Shown here: in pieces, positions 11,090 to 23,438 of the stretch
How the letters are laid out: each line of letters begins with the position of its first letter
Position numbering within the stretch: position 1 is the first letter of the stretch
Assembly (NCBI RefSeq): GCF_042186555.1
Contig: NC_133327.1
Coordinates: 332,903,126-332,967,125 of the forward strand
DNA length: 64,000 nt
Direction: 5' to 3'
DNA from: Aquarana catesbeiana
Taxonomy: Eukaryota > Chordata > Amphibia > Anura > Ranidae
Notes under the pieces: model-generated
Database searches by the model: none
What the model saw: only the letters and a program-made list of their open reading frames with translations
Told to the model about the DNA's origin: nothing
Made by a program: the position numbers and the translations under genes

Positions 11090-12706
11090 TTAACCAATTC
11101 CCGTCCATAGGACATAACCGTACATCCTTGGATGGGAAGGGTGATATCTCGGTCATCGCTGCAGCAATGAATGTTTTTTTTTCTGGCGAATCTACAAAGT
11201 AAGAATGGGACCATCAGCATCTGCTTCCTGGAACACAGTGAGAGGAACTGATGTTGTTCCTCCCACTGTGTGATGTCATAAACCGTAAGTAATGAAAATT
11301 TTGTCACTTCCGATTTCGGTATCATGTAAATAGGGATAAGCACGATGTTCGAGTCGAACGTAAGTTCGACTCGAACATCGGGTGTTTGCCGAATAGCGAA
11401 CAATTTAGGGTGTTCGCGGCAAATTTGAAAGCCACGGAACACCCTTTAAAAGTCTATGGGAGAAATCAAAAGTGCTAATTTTAAAGGCTTATATGCATGG
11501 TATTGTCATAAAAAGTGTTTGGGGCCTGACATGTATCAATCCAAAATAAAGTTTTAAAAACGGTCGTTTTTTTGGGAGCAGTGATTTTAATAATGCTTAA
11601 AGTGAAACAATAAAAGTGAAATATTCCTTTAAATTTCGTACCTGAGGGGTGTCTATAGTATGCCTGTAAAGTGGTGCATTTTTCCCGTGTCCCTACACAA
11701 AATTACATTTCTAAAGGAAAAGTTATTTAAAACTACTCGCGGCTATAATGAATTGTCTATGGGAGGAATCAAAAGTGCTAATTCTAAAGGCTTTTTATGA
11801 CAATAACTTGCATATTAACCCTTAAAATTAGCACTTTTGATTTTTCACGTTCGTGTCCCATAGACTTTAACGGTGTTCGCTTGTTCTGCCAAATTTTTTG
11901 CCTGTTCTCATGTTCTGCTGCAAACCGAACTGGGGGTTGTTTGGCTCATTCCTACATGTAAACAAGCTGTTACCAGCTTGTGAAAGCCTCTGATCAAACC
12001 GATCTTGGTTTGATCACATGCTTTTGAGGCCAGAGGAGAGATCTGGGGTCTGATAGACCCCAGATCTCTCCATAAAGACAACCTGTCATAGCCTAAAAGC
12101 TGTTGTTCATCCCTTGTGATAGCAATAAAAGTGATAATCATTTAAAAAAAAAAAAAATGTAAAAAAAAATGTAAAGTGCCCCCCATTCCCCCATGTAAAC
12201 ACGAATGCCGGTCCCACGCATATATGTAAATAGAGATTGCACCACACATGTCAGATATCACAGCAAATATCAGATCAGAAGAGCAATAATTTTAGTGTCA
12301 GATCTCCAGTGTAACTCTAAACTGGTAACCTGTAAAGGCTTTTAAAGTATCCCCTATGGACATTTTTAGATACCGTAGTTTGGCACCATTCCATAGACAT
12401 ATGCAATTTTAAAGTGTGACATGTTTGGTATCTATTTACTTTTTTTACACAATTGGGTATTGTTTTGTGTTTTTGGGCATTAAAATTAATTAGGGTGTAT
12501 TTTTTTCCAAAAAGGTTGCATTTGAAAAACCTCTGCGCAATATTGTGTAGCATAAAAGTATGCAACAACCCCCATTTTATTCTCTAGGGACTCTGCTTAA
12601 AAAAATATATACTATATTCGTGGTTCTAAGTAGTTTTCTAGCAAAAAATGCTGATTTTTACAAGTAAGAGAGGAATGTCAGAATTGGCCCAGACTGGAAC
12701 TGTTAA
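11090..12706. mobile_element. TTAA-bounded short DNA element (copy 1), interrupted
   Basis: Bounded by TTAA at 11090-11093 and 12703-12706, with weak terminal inverted repeats ('ttaaccaattccc' against 'ggaactgttaa'). Without the 632 bp added by the hAT insertion it is about 985 bp, close to the 992-bp copy at 23953-24944. It shares internal words with the copies near 24 kb and 38 kb ('ttattctctaggg', 'agagcaataatttta', 'ggtatctatttact'). TTAA duplications are the signature of piggyBac-type integration; no transposase is present. Confidence 0.55.
11331..11954. mobile_element. hAT-like non-autonomous element, complete copy
   Basis: 624 bp, flanked by a perfect 8-bp duplication 'catgtaaa' (11323-11330 and 11955-11962), the hAT signature. 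Ends: 'tagggataagc' at left and 'gctcattccta' at right, matching at 9 of 11 positions as inverted repeats. A 'gttcgagtcgaac...gttcgactcgaac' palindrome sits next to the left end. It has no coding capacity. It belongs to the same family as 1-692 plus 7636-8026, in opposite orientation. Confidence 0.88.
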
Positions 12707-14110
12707 TCCAAATTCCTCAAATTTTCTAGATAATCTGTATCCTTACTGGGAGGAGAAGACACAACTACCCCATATAGATAATATATATCTAAACTATTAC
12801 AGGTAATCCTTGTATATGGACCTCAAAAACATGCCTCTAGATGCTTCAATGGGGAGGTGAATCTGGCAGTATATAAATGAGAAATATAATCTAAAAGGGC
12901 TTGTGTTACCACAACTATCTGAGGTTTAAGTTAAAAAAAATATCCATACATACAGCGATTGCTGAAAAGCTAATAGGTGTTCTAATCTCCACGCTATCCA
13001 GGATTTAAAAATATGTAGTTATACTTTATGCTAATCCACAGCTGGCATGTAGCATGTGAAGACAGGTTAAATAATTGCTAAAAAGATAAGGTCCACCAGT
13101 CCACCCAATGCTAACATCTATCTTGAGCTTTAAAATCCGGTAAATAGCTTGGGAAGCCCTGCCACAGCCCCCACTCCTCACTGAGTGTTTTTTTGTTGTT
13201 ACATAGGGTGTTTTAAACAAAAGGTGCAAAAAAAGGCATACAAATAGCACCTTGAAAATATGTAGAGACAGTTAACTGGAGACTTTTATTGGAGTTTTTA
13301 GGGATATTCAACTGTTATCCGTTTTTTAACATAGAACAGTAACATACACCAAAAAATTAAGCAGGATGTGTTAAAAATATACCACAACAATAAATACCTA
13401 AAACAAAAAAAAGTTACTTATTTTTGGTGTATGTTGAATCCAAATCACTTAAAAAAATGTAAAAAGTAAAATACTTAAAACAATTTCATACCTTTTTCTC
13501 ACCTATTATTTAAAATGTTTTAAGTAGCAATAAACTACACCCAAAACAAAAAGGCACAGCAACGTACTTTATAGGCATGATTACCACTATTAAATGAATG
13601 AAGCATGGTTTAAAGAAAAAAAAACTGGGATATCCAGGTCAGGTGACCCATCAAAGTCACCTGATCATCTTTCCTTGAATAATGAAACTCTCTCCGCTGT
13701 GTTAAAGAGAAATAACTCAATGGGGCTATGCAGACTACACACCACAGTCTGCATTTTATTGATGTGACTTGCATACAGCTTAGGGTATGGCTTGTGCCTA
13801 CTAATGAAATTTAAGACATACCAGCTGTTTGTTAGAAAAGGTGGCACTTTGTTTTTACAGTTTTTGTTTTTACCAGCATAGTTTGTTTATTATATTTTAT
13901 AACATTGCTTATGTTCACCATTTTCAACTTTCTTCCTCAAAGGACTGCTGGCAAAACAAATTTTCCAGGCTTCTAGGCATTTGCTCAGCTATGTTAATTT
14001 GTCATTGTTAAAAAGAATTACACTTTTAAGACCATGGACCACCAGACGCAAGCCTATGATGCAGGCATAATACAACAACCCTCAGGCTAAACAATGTTCA
14101 GAGTAATACA
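12707..14110. other. No gene seen; AT-rich unassigned sequence
   Basis: No frame has recognisable protein content, and no bounded repeat was found. 'ttacttatttttggtgtatgt' (13415-13435) inversely matches 'acatacaccaaaaaattaag' (13343-13362), a weak local inverted repeat. Confidence 0.5.
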
Positions 14111-14820
14111 TACCATATTTTTCACTCCATAAGATGCACCTGACCATAAGACGCACCTAGGTTTTAGAGGTTGAAAACAAGAAAAAAAAATATTCTGAAC
14201 CAAATGGTGTACTAAAATATTTTCTAGTGCCCATGAAATGCAGAGTGACTATTACCATAGAAAATGCAGAGTGAGAATTACCATAGAAAATGCAGAGTGA
14301 CCATGCCATAGAAATGCAGAGTGACCATGCCATAGAAATGCAGAGTGACCATTGCCTTACCTGATGTTATCCCAGCAGCCTGTCTATTCCTCCTGTCCTC
14401 GGTCCATCCTCCTCCTCCTCCCGGCCATCGTTCCTGGGAGCCAACTCATGCCTACGCCTCTTCCTCTGGCCGCTCCTGTCAGAGTCCCTGGCCCTGCATT
14501 CTCTCTGCCTCTATGGTGCCAGGCTCCCCAAGGGACAGCTGGCACTTCTCCCTCCTCCATCAGGCCTATAGTGGCCTGTTTTCTGTCTCATCCAGCGCCG
14601 GGGATTTGGAAGTCTATCCGGTGGTGGCGTCGGGAGGCGATGCGAGTGGTGGCGGGAGGCGATGTGAGTGGTGGCAGGGGGCAGTGCCAGCAACGGCAGG
14701 GGCGGTGCCAGTGGCGGCAGGGGGTGGTGCCTGACGTATATTCGCACCATATGACGCAGGGACATTTTCCCCCATATTTCTAGGGGAAAAAAGTGCGTCT
14801 TATGGTCCGAAAAATATGTT
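14111..14820. mobile_element. ISL2EU/IS4EU-like miniature element
   Basis: The left end 'catatttttcactccataag' and the right end 'cttatggtccgaaaaatatg' are inverted repeats. They belong to the vertebrate 'accgtatttttcggaccataagacgcac' class. Inside are a ~24-bp tandem repeat of 'aaatgcagagtgaccat' (14235-14355, about five copies) and a GC-rich 'ggtggcgggaggcgat' repeat (14620-14730). No transposase. Assignment to ISL2EU rests on remembered terminal sequence. Confidence 0.6.
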
Positions 14821-14836
14821 AAATATGTATTTTTAC

Positions 14837-15263
14837 TATGTATGGGCGGCACAGTGGTGTAAGTGGGTAGCACTCTCGCATAGCAGTTCAAATCTCGCTG
14901 GTTCAAATCTCAACCATGACACTACCTGCCTGGAGTTTGCATGTTCTCCCTGTGTCTGCGTGGGTTTCCTCCGGGTACTCCAGTTTCCTCCCACACTCCA
15001 AAGATATACTGGTAGGTTCATTGGCTTCTGTCCAAAATTGGCCCCTAGTATATGAATGTGAGTTTGGGCACCTTGGATTGTGGGCTCCTTGAGGGTAGGG
15101 ATCGTAAGTGTATGATGTATGTGTGGAGCGATGCGTAAATTGACGGCGCTATATGGGTACCTTAAATAAATAGGGATAATTGTGGACACACACACTCACT
15201 CAGGTTGAACTGGATGGACTGGTATCTTTATTCAACCTTACTAACTATGTAACTATGTAACTA
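14837..15263 (+). mobile_element. tRNA-headed SINE of V-SINE type with LINE-like tail
   Basis: Flanked by a 9-bp duplication 'tatttttac' (14828-14836 and 15264-15272). The head at 14843 has a pol III A-box-like 'gtggtgtaagtgggtagc' and a B-box-like 'ggttcaaatctc' near 14900. The core 'ctggagtttgcatgttctcc' ... 'cgtgggtttcctccgggtac' is the conserved V-SINE central domain. The tail 'caaccttactaactatgtaa' plus tandem 'ctatgtaa' looks like a LINE 3' end. Apparently complete. Confidence 0.85.
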
Positions 15264-15272
15264 TATTTTTAC

Positions 15273-15611
15273 AGGTGCATGCCACTGTGAAAAGGGCCAG
15301 ATTAGGCAGCTGAAGAAACCTGATAATAAACCCTAAAGAGTGTCTTAGAAAACACTGCATTGATGCATTTCTGTACTTTATTAGCAGGTATAAGTAAAGT
15401 AGTTAAAATGGTTATTACTTTATGTTTCACTCTTTTTTCTTTCTGTGATAAAAACCTAAATAATAAGTCTAAAGATAAAAGTAACCTTGCGAGCAACTAT
15501 TCAACAGCTATTTCTAACATCTGCAGACACTACCACATTCCAATATTACTGTGCTACTTGAATTGTTATAAATAATATGGTGCGCTTATCTTAATCAAAT
15601 TAATATTGAAT
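15273..15611. other. No gene seen
   Basis: AT-rich. 'ttgttataaataatatgg' near 15562 may be an outer part of the terminal repeat of the following composite element. Confidence 0.4.
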
Positions 15612-15860
15612 ACAATACAAATATGTGAATATACAAGTAAAGTGCCCCCCAAAAAATTCAAATTACAATATAATAGTGCTATCCCCACTGGGATACTAAT
15701 TGTGTTCACCAAATGGAAAAAAAAACATAGAATCCTTATAAAGTGCCAAAGGAGATGAATACTGTATGTGCAAAAAAAACCTGTCTTTTTTTGCTATCCC
15801 CACTGGGATTACAAATAATAATCTATCTATATATAGTGCCAAATGTTTATATATACGACT

Positions 15861-16196
15861 CTTCCTTGTACTCTTTCTCCTTGTGAAAAAACATGCCTCA
15901 CTCCACATCACCCATGCTCACCCATCAGATGTAATCTCACCTGGTATCAAGCGATCCCACAGTTAAGCAAGGTCAGACAGTGCTATTAGTCCCACAGGAC
16001 TCAGCAGTAGAGATCTATGAACACATGTCCTTCCTTCTGAGTGTACCTCCTTGCATTTCCCCATAGTAATCATGCCAAGGAAAAATGACAATAGCGCTTA
16101 TATATTAAAACACATTCCTTTATTAATTATCCACACACTACTCACATTTAACAGGTGCTTGGAGTACATCACTCTCTTGCCGCTTTGATACAAATA
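15861..16196. repeat. Segment A1 with 5S-rRNA-like core
   Basis: At 15931-15995 'aatctcacctggtatcaagc' ... 'gttaagcaaggtc' ... 'tattagt' resembles the 5S rRNA middle region ('atctcgtctgatctcgg', 'aagcagggtcgg', 'ttagtac'), including the internal pol III A box. An 11-12 bp insertion separates the two blocks. It is not a functional 5S gene. 5S-derived SINE3-type elements and 5S-derived satellites (PcP190 of frogs) are known comparisons. Confidence 0.5.
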
Positions 16197-18380
16197 TTTT
16201 TTTTTTTTTTGCTTTTAACTCTTTTTTATTGTTTTTAAGAAAAGATAAAGGCAACATTTAACAAAGAAGAGTTTCAGCTTCAAAAGAAGAGTTCCAAAAT
16301 TCATCCTATAAAATACAATCATATACATTACATATTTACATAACACATTACATTTAACACTTAACAATTGACATACATTTAACATTAACATTTAACATTT
16401 CTGAAATGAAAACTTCTACGCTATATTTTTCACTCCTTACATCCAATTCCTACAATCTATACCATTCCTACCTAAAAGAACGAAATGAAAAACAGACGCA
16501 GAACAGAAGGGGAGGATGGGAGGAGGTGGGGAGGGGAGAAAAGAGAGGAAAAAAAGTGAGGGGGGAGGGTGAAGAAGGGAGGAAGGGGGCAAAGGAGGGG
16601 GGGGTGGGAAATTTGAAAGAGAGAAAAAAGAAAAGAAAAAAGGGGAGAACTCACCCTTGAAATTCCCAATACCATTATCTCAGTGCTTCTATAATATATT
16701 TTTAAATTAATAATTTCATAAGGGTGGAACAATGGGGGATTTGCCTTATGCCTATTTCACCCAGTCCACCCTATTTACCATGTATTCCTCTTAACCTAGA
16801 CCTTCAATCTTATCTTAACCCAAAGTGTACTACTAATTGTGAGTATCCAAACTTTATAATATATCCCTCATCCCTTAATACCTAAAAAAAAATGCCCCCC
16901 CACCCCTATCACACCCAGCCACACCCCCTCACTCTCTCATAATGTTCCAATATGCTTCAGTTTGTTTAAAGCCAATCCATTCTTTCCAGATTCTATAGAA
17001 TCTTTATCTAGAGTCATTTTGTAGAGATATCAATTCTTCCATCAATCTGATGTTATCTATTTCTCTAAATCAATCCTTAATTGACAGAGCTTTATTTATT
17101 TTCCATTGTCTTGGTATTAGAGCTTTTGCCGCATTTAATAGATGTGGTACTACTGCTGTTCTGTATTTCTTCCTCGACTCCCCAGTGGCATGGAACAAAC
17201 ATTGGCAAGGATCCTGCACAACCTCTACCCTAGTGATCTTTTAAGTTATTTTCAATATCTCTTTCCAAAAAAATTGGATCTTGGTGCACTGCCACCATAT
17301 GTGGGCATGTGTACCCTCCAATCCGCATTCCCTCCAGCATAGCGATGATATCTCTGGATTAATCTTATGAAGTTTTGTTGGGAGATAGTACCGTTTGGTT
17401 AATAATTTATAGTTCATTTCTTTTATTCTCATATCTGTTGAATTTGAGTGTACATCTATGATTTTATGTTTCATTTGCTCTGGTATAGTTTGATCCAGTT
17501 CCAACTCCCAGCTCTCTAGAAAGCGTATTGGCTTCGAACCTGGAGAGGAGATCAACATCTTGTATATGATAGATATTCCATGGCCCCTTATCGCCCCTTG
17601 GTCCAACAAACTTCCCATGGGGTAAGCTCTTTACTGGAGTGAAGGGGTATTGGGAGGCTATCTAAAAAGTGTTGGAGTTGCCTATATCTCCACTTATCCC
17701 ATGGTGATTTCCCATATCTCTTGCGTAGTTCACCTATTGTACACAGGGCATTTCCCTCCATAACATCTTTTAATCTTACTCTATCCGAGAGTGTCCACCT
17801 CAGCTATAGCTTGTTCTCCTTCCCTGGCAGGGAAATATTGCGTACCTGACAAAGGCATTAATGTGCTGTTATATTGCCATAGCCTAGTGTTAAATAGGCT
17901 ATCCCAAGCTCTTAAGGTTTCTTTTGTCATTTGCGCAACATCACCAGGGATATCCCTATACCTCCCGGGTACCCACATTATTTGACTTAAGTATCTTCCA
18001 CACAAATTTTCTTCCAGTGATACCCATTTTTTCTGGGAGGCACCATGGACCCAATCGATTGCCCTCCGTAACACTGCTGCCTCATGGTACCTCTCAAAAT
18101 CTGGGAAGTATAAACTCCCTTTTGACCATGGCCTTGTCAGAGATCCATAAGAAATACGTGCTCTCCATACCCAGGTACCTTAGGGCTCTGCGTTTCCAAG
18201 AAAATTGACAGCAGTGGTGAAAGTGGGCATCCCTGTTGTGCACCGTTGTACAATGCGAAGGTGCCCGAGAGGGTCCCATTGATGCGTATCTGTGCAGTTG
18301 GTTTGGAGTACAATGCCTCAATCCATCTGTAAATTCGTGGGCCTAAGCCTGTATGTCTCAAAGTTGCGAGCATGTATTCC
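16197..18380 (-). mobile_element. LINE-L copy 1 (L1-clade, 5'-truncated, internal deletion)
   Basis: The 3' end is at left: a poly-T run at 16197-16210 is the poly-A tail of a minus-strand insert. A 3' UTR that is purine-rich on the plus strand (16495-16655) follows. Going 5' to 3' on the minus strand, an RT fragment with 'QQGCPLSPLL' (about 18230-18400) jumps directly to 'SDKAMVKREF' and 'LRRAIDWVHG'. The YADD box and thumb region are deleted. A C-terminal region follows with a Cys-x3-Cys...His-x4-Cys knuckle ('CWREC', 'HIWWQC') near 17290. Frames are broken, so it is inactive. Confidence 0.88.
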
Positions 18381-18716
18381 TTCCTTGTGCTCTTTCTCTG
18401 TGTGAAAAAATGTGCCTCACTCCACATCACCCATGCTCACCCATCAAATGTAATCTCACCTGATATCAAGCGACCCCACAGTTAAGCAAGGTCAGACAGT
18501 GCTATTAGTCCCACAGGACTCAGCAGTAGAGATCTATGAACACATGTCCTTCCTTCTGAGTGTACCTCCTTGCATTTCCCCATAGTAATCATGCCAAGGA
18601 AAAATGACAATAGTGCTTATATATTAAAACACATTCCTTTATTAATTATCCACACACTACTCACATTTAACAGGTGCTTGGAGTACATCACTCTCTTGCC
18701 GCTTTGATACAAATAG
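18381..18716. repeat. Segment A2 with 5S-like core
   Basis: Near-identical to A1; the 5S-like words lie at about 18450-18515. It separates LINE-L copies 1 and 2. Confidence 0.5.
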
Positions 18717-20906
18717 TTTTTTTTTTTTTGCTTTCAACTTTCAACTCTTTTTTATTGTTTTTAAGAAAAGATAAAGGCAACATTTGACAAAGAAGAGTTT
18801 CAGCTTCAAAAGAAAAGTTCCAAAACTCATCCTATAAAATACAATCATATACATTACATATTTACATAACACATTACATTTAACACTTAACAATTGACAT
18901 ACATTTAACATTAACATTTAACATTCCTGAAATGAAAACTTCTACGCTATATTTTCCACTCCTTACATCCAATTCCTACAATCTATACCATTCCTACCTA
19001 AAAGAACGAAATGAAAAACAGACGCAGAACAGAAGAGGAGGATGGGAGGAGGTGGGGAGGGGAGAAAAGAGAGGAAAAAAAGTGAGGGGGGAGGGTGAAG
19101 AAGGGAGGAAGGGGGCAAAGGAGGGGGGGGGGGAATTTGAAAGAGAGAAAAGAGAAAAGAAAAAAGGGGAGAACTCACCCTTAAAATTCCCAATACCATT
19201 ATCTCAGTGCTTCTATAATATATTTTTAAATTAATAATTTCATAGGGGTGGAACAATGGGGGATTTGCCTTATGCCTATTTCACCCAGTCCACCCTATTT
19301 ACCATGTATTCCTCTTACCCTAGACCTTCAATCTTATCTTAACCAAAAGTGTACTACTAATTGTGACTATCCAAACTTTATAATATATCCCTCATCCCTT
19401 AATACCTAAAAAAAAATGCCCCCCCCACCCCTATCACACCCAGCCACACCCCCTCACTCTCTCATAATGTTCCAATATGCTTCAGTTTGTTTAAAGCCAA
19501 TACATTCTTTCCAGATTCTATAGAATCTTTATCTAGAGTCATTTTGTAGCGATATCAATTCTTCCATCAATCTGATGTTATCTATTTCTCTAAACCAATC
19601 CTTAATTGACAGAGCTTTATTTATTTTCCATTGTCTTGGTATTAGAGCTTTTGCCGCATTTAATAGATGTGGTACTACTGCCGTTCTGTATTTCTTCCTC
19701 GACTCCCCAGTGGCATGGAACAAACATTGGCAAGGGTCCTGCACAACCTCTACCCTAGTGATCTTTTAAATTATTTTCAATATCTCTTTCCAAAAAAATT
19801 GGATCTTGGTGCACTGCCACCATATGTGGGCATGTGTACCCTCCAATCTGCATTCCCTCCAGCATAGCGATGATATCTCTGGATTAATCTTATGAAGTTT
19901 TGTTGGGAGATAGTACCGTTTGGTTAATAATTTATAGTTCATTTCTTTTATTCTTATATCTGTTGAATTTGAGTGTACATCTATGATTTTATGTTTCATT
20001 TGCTCTGGTATAGTTTGATCTAGTTCCAACTCCCAGCTCTCTAGAAAGCGTATTGGCTTCGAACCTGGAGAGGAGATCAACATCTCGTATATGATAGATA
20101 TTCCATGGCCCCTTATCGCCCCTTGGTCCAACAAACTTTCCCATGGGGTAAGCTCTTTACTGGAGTGAAGGGGTATTGGGAGGCTATCTAAAAAGTGTTG
20201 GAGTTGCCTATATCTCCACTTATCCCATGGTGATTTCCCATATCTCTTGCGTAGTTCACCTATTGTACACAGGGCATTTCCCTCCATAACATCTTTTAAT
20301 CTTACTCTATCCGAGAGTGTCCACCTCAGCTATAGCTTGTTCTCCTTCCCTGGCAGGGAAATATTGCGTACCTGACAAAGGCATTAATGTGCTGTTATAT
20401 TGCCATAGCCTAGTTTTAAATAGGCTATCCCAAGCTCTTAAGGTTTCTTTTGTCATTTGCGCAACATCACCAGGGATATCCCTATACCTCCCGGGTACCC
20501 ACATTATTTGACTTAAGTATCTTCCACACAAATTTTCTTCCAGTGATACCCATTTTTTCTGGGAGGCACCATGGACCCAATCGATTGCCCTCCGTAACAC
20601 TGCTGCCTCATGGTACTTCTCAAAATCTGGGAGGTATAAACTCCCTTTTGACCATGGCCTTGTCAGAGATCCATAAGAAATACGTGCTCTCCATACCCAG
20701 GTACCTTAGGGCTCTGCGTTTCCAAGAAAATGGACAGCAATGGTGAAAGTGGGCATCCCTGTTGTGCACCGTTGTACAATGCGAAGGTGCCCGAGAGGGT
20801 CCCATTGATGCGTATCTGTGCAGTTGGTTTGGAGTACAATGCCTCAATCCATCAGTAAATTTGTGGGCCTAAGCCTGTATGTCTCAAAGTTGCGAGCATG
20901 TATTCC
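18717..20906 (-). mobile_element. LINE-L copy 2
   Basis: Same structure as copy 1: poly-T at 18717, a purine-rich stretch at 19020-19165, and minus-strand ORF2 remnants at 20620-20847 (end of RT, after the deletion), 20307-20600, 19766-20287 (173 codons open, with 'CWREC...HIWWQC') and 19529-19744. The longest C-terminal frame is better preserved here than in copy 1, which has a break near 17620. The internal deletion is shared. Confidence 0.88.
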
Positions 20907-21244
20907 TTCCTTGTGCTCTTTCTCCGTGTGAAAAAATGTGCCTCACTCCACATCACCCATGCTCACCCATCAAATGTAATCTCACCTGATATCAAGCGAC
21001 CCCACAGTTAAGCAAGGTCAGACAGTGCTATTAGTCCCACAGGACTTAGCAGTAGAGATCTATGAACACATGTCCTTCCTTCTGAGTGTACATCCTTGCA
21101 TTTCCCCATAGTAATCACGCCAAGGAAAAATTACAATAGTGCTTATATATTAAAACACATTCCTTTATTAATTATCCACACACTACTCACATTTAACAGG
21201 TGCTTGGAGTACATCACTCTCTTTTACCGCTTTGATACAAATAG
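20907..21244. repeat. Segment A3 with 5S-like core
   Basis: Near-identical to A1 and A2. It contains 'cttttaccgc' where the others have 'cttgccgc', a private difference. Confidence 0.5.
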
Positions 21245-23438
21245 TTTTTTTTTTTTTTTTGCTTTCAACTCTTTTTTATTGTTTTTAAGAAAAGATAAAG
21301 TCAACATTTAACAAAGAAGAGTTTCAGCTTCAAAAGAAAAGTTCCAAAACTCATCCTATAAAATACAATCATATACATTACATATTTACATAACACATTA
21401 CATTTAACACTTAACAATTGACATACATTTAACATTAACATTTAACATTCCTGAAATGAAAACTTCTACGCTATATTTTCGACTCCTTACATCCAATTCC
21501 TACAATCTATACCATTCCTACCTAAAAGAACAAAATGAAAAACAGACACAGAACAGAAGGGGAGGATGGGAGGAGGTGGGGAGGGGAGAAAAGAGAGGAA
21601 AAAAAGTGAGGGGGGAGGGTGAAGAAGGTAGGAGGGGGGCAAAGGGGGGGGGGATTTGAAAGAGAGAAAAAAGAAAAGAAAAAAGGGGAGAACTCACCCT
21701 TAAAATTCCCAATACCATTATCTCAGTGCTTCTATAATATATTTTTAAATTAATAATTTCATAGGGGTGGAACAATGGGGGATTTGCCTTATGCCTATTT
21801 CACCCAGTCCACCCTATTTACCATGTATTCCTCTTACCCTAGACCTTCAATCTTATCTTAACCCAAAGTGTACTACTAATTGTGACTATACAAACTTTAT
21901 AATATATCCCTCATCCCTTAATACCTAAAAAAAAAAAAGGGAAAAAAAATGCCCCCCCACCCCTATCACACCCAACCACACCCCCTCACTCTCTCATAAT
22001 GTTCCAATATGCTTCAGTTTGTTTAAAGCCAATCCATCCTTTCCAGATTCTATAGAATCTTTATCTAGAGTCATTTTGTAGAGATATCAATTCTTCCATC
22101 AATCTGATGTTATCTATTTCTCTAAACCAATCCTTAATTGACAGAGCTTTATTTATTTTCCATTGTCTTGGTATTAGAGCTTTTGCCGCATTTAATAGAT
22201 GTGGTACTACTGCCGTTCTGTATTTCTTCCTCGACTCCCCAGTGGCATGGAACAAACATTGGCAAGGATCCTGCACAACCTCTACCCTAGTGATCTTTTA
22301 AATTATTTTCAATATCTCTTTCCAAAAAAATTGGATCTTGGTGCACTGCCACCATATGTGGGCATGTGTACCCTCCAATCCGCATTCCCTCCAGCATAGC
22401 GATGATATCTCTGGATTAATCTTGTGAAGTTTTGTTGGGAGATAGTACCGTTTGGTTAATAATTTATAGTTCATTTCTTTTATTCTCATATCTGTTGAAT
22501 TTGAGTGTACATCTATGATTTTATGTTTCATTTGCTCTGGTATAGTTTGATCTAGTTCCAACTCCCAGCTCTCTAGAAAGCGTATTGGCTTCGAACCTGG
22601 AGAGGAGATCAACATCTTGTATATGATAGATATTCCATGGCCCCTTATCGCCCCTTGGTCCAACAAACTTTCCCATGGGGTAAGCTCTTTACTGGAGTGA
22701 AGGGGTATTGGGAGGCTATCTAAAAAGTGTTGGAGTTGCCTATATCTCCACTTATCCCATGGTGATTTCCCATATCTCTTGCGTAGTTCACCTATTGTAC
22801 ACAGGGCATTTCCCTCCATAACATCTTTTAATCTTACTCTATCCGAGAGTGTCCACCTAAGCTATAGCTTGTTCTCCTTCCCTGGCAGGGAAATATTGCG
22901 TACCTGACAAAGGCATTAATGTGCTGTTATATTGCCATAGCCTAGTTTTAAATAGGCTATCACAAGCTCTTAAGGTTTCTTTTGTCATTTGCGCAACATC
23001 ACCAGGGATATCCCTATACTTCTCGGGTACCCACATTATTTGACTTAAGTATCTTCCACACAAATTTTCTTCCAGTGATACCCATTTTTTCTGGGAGGCA
23101 CCATGGACCCAATCGATTGCCCTCCGTAACACTGCTGCCTCATGGTACCTCTCAAAATCTGGGAGGTATAAACTCCCTTTTGACCATGGCCTTGTCAGAG
23201 ATCCATAAGAAATACGTGCTCTCCATACCCAGGTACCTTAGGGCTCTGCGTTTCCAAGAAAATGGACAGCAATGGTGAAAGTGGGCATCCCTGTTGTGCA
23301 CCGTTGTACAATGCGAAGGTGCCCGAGAGGGTCCCATTGATGCATATCTGTGCAGTTGGTTTGGAGTACAATGCCTCAATCCATCTGTAAATTCGTGGGC
23401 CTAAGCCTGTATGTCTCAAAGTTGCGAGCATGTATTCC
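21245..23438 (-). mobile_element. LINE-L copy 3
   Basis: Same structure: poly-T at 21245, remnants at 23195-23488, 22857-23132, 22298-22819 (173 codons) and 22061-22276. Private features include an extra 'gggaaaaaaaat' near 21938 and a TAA created near 22858. The shared deletion between 'CPLSPLL' and the C-terminal region shows common descent with copies 1 and 2. Confidence 0.88.

Noticed and set aside
14345..14906. Three overlapping 130-140-codon frames
   Set aside because: They lie in GC-rich tandem sequence of the ISL2EU-like element on both strands; no domain.
14843..14920. Possible tRNA gene
   Set aside because: A-box and B-box words are present, but no cloverleaf was found and the sequence continues into a V-SINE core; it is a SINE head.
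15931..15995. Functional 5S rRNA gene
   Set aside because: Only the middle region is similar, with an insertion; ends and terminator are missing.
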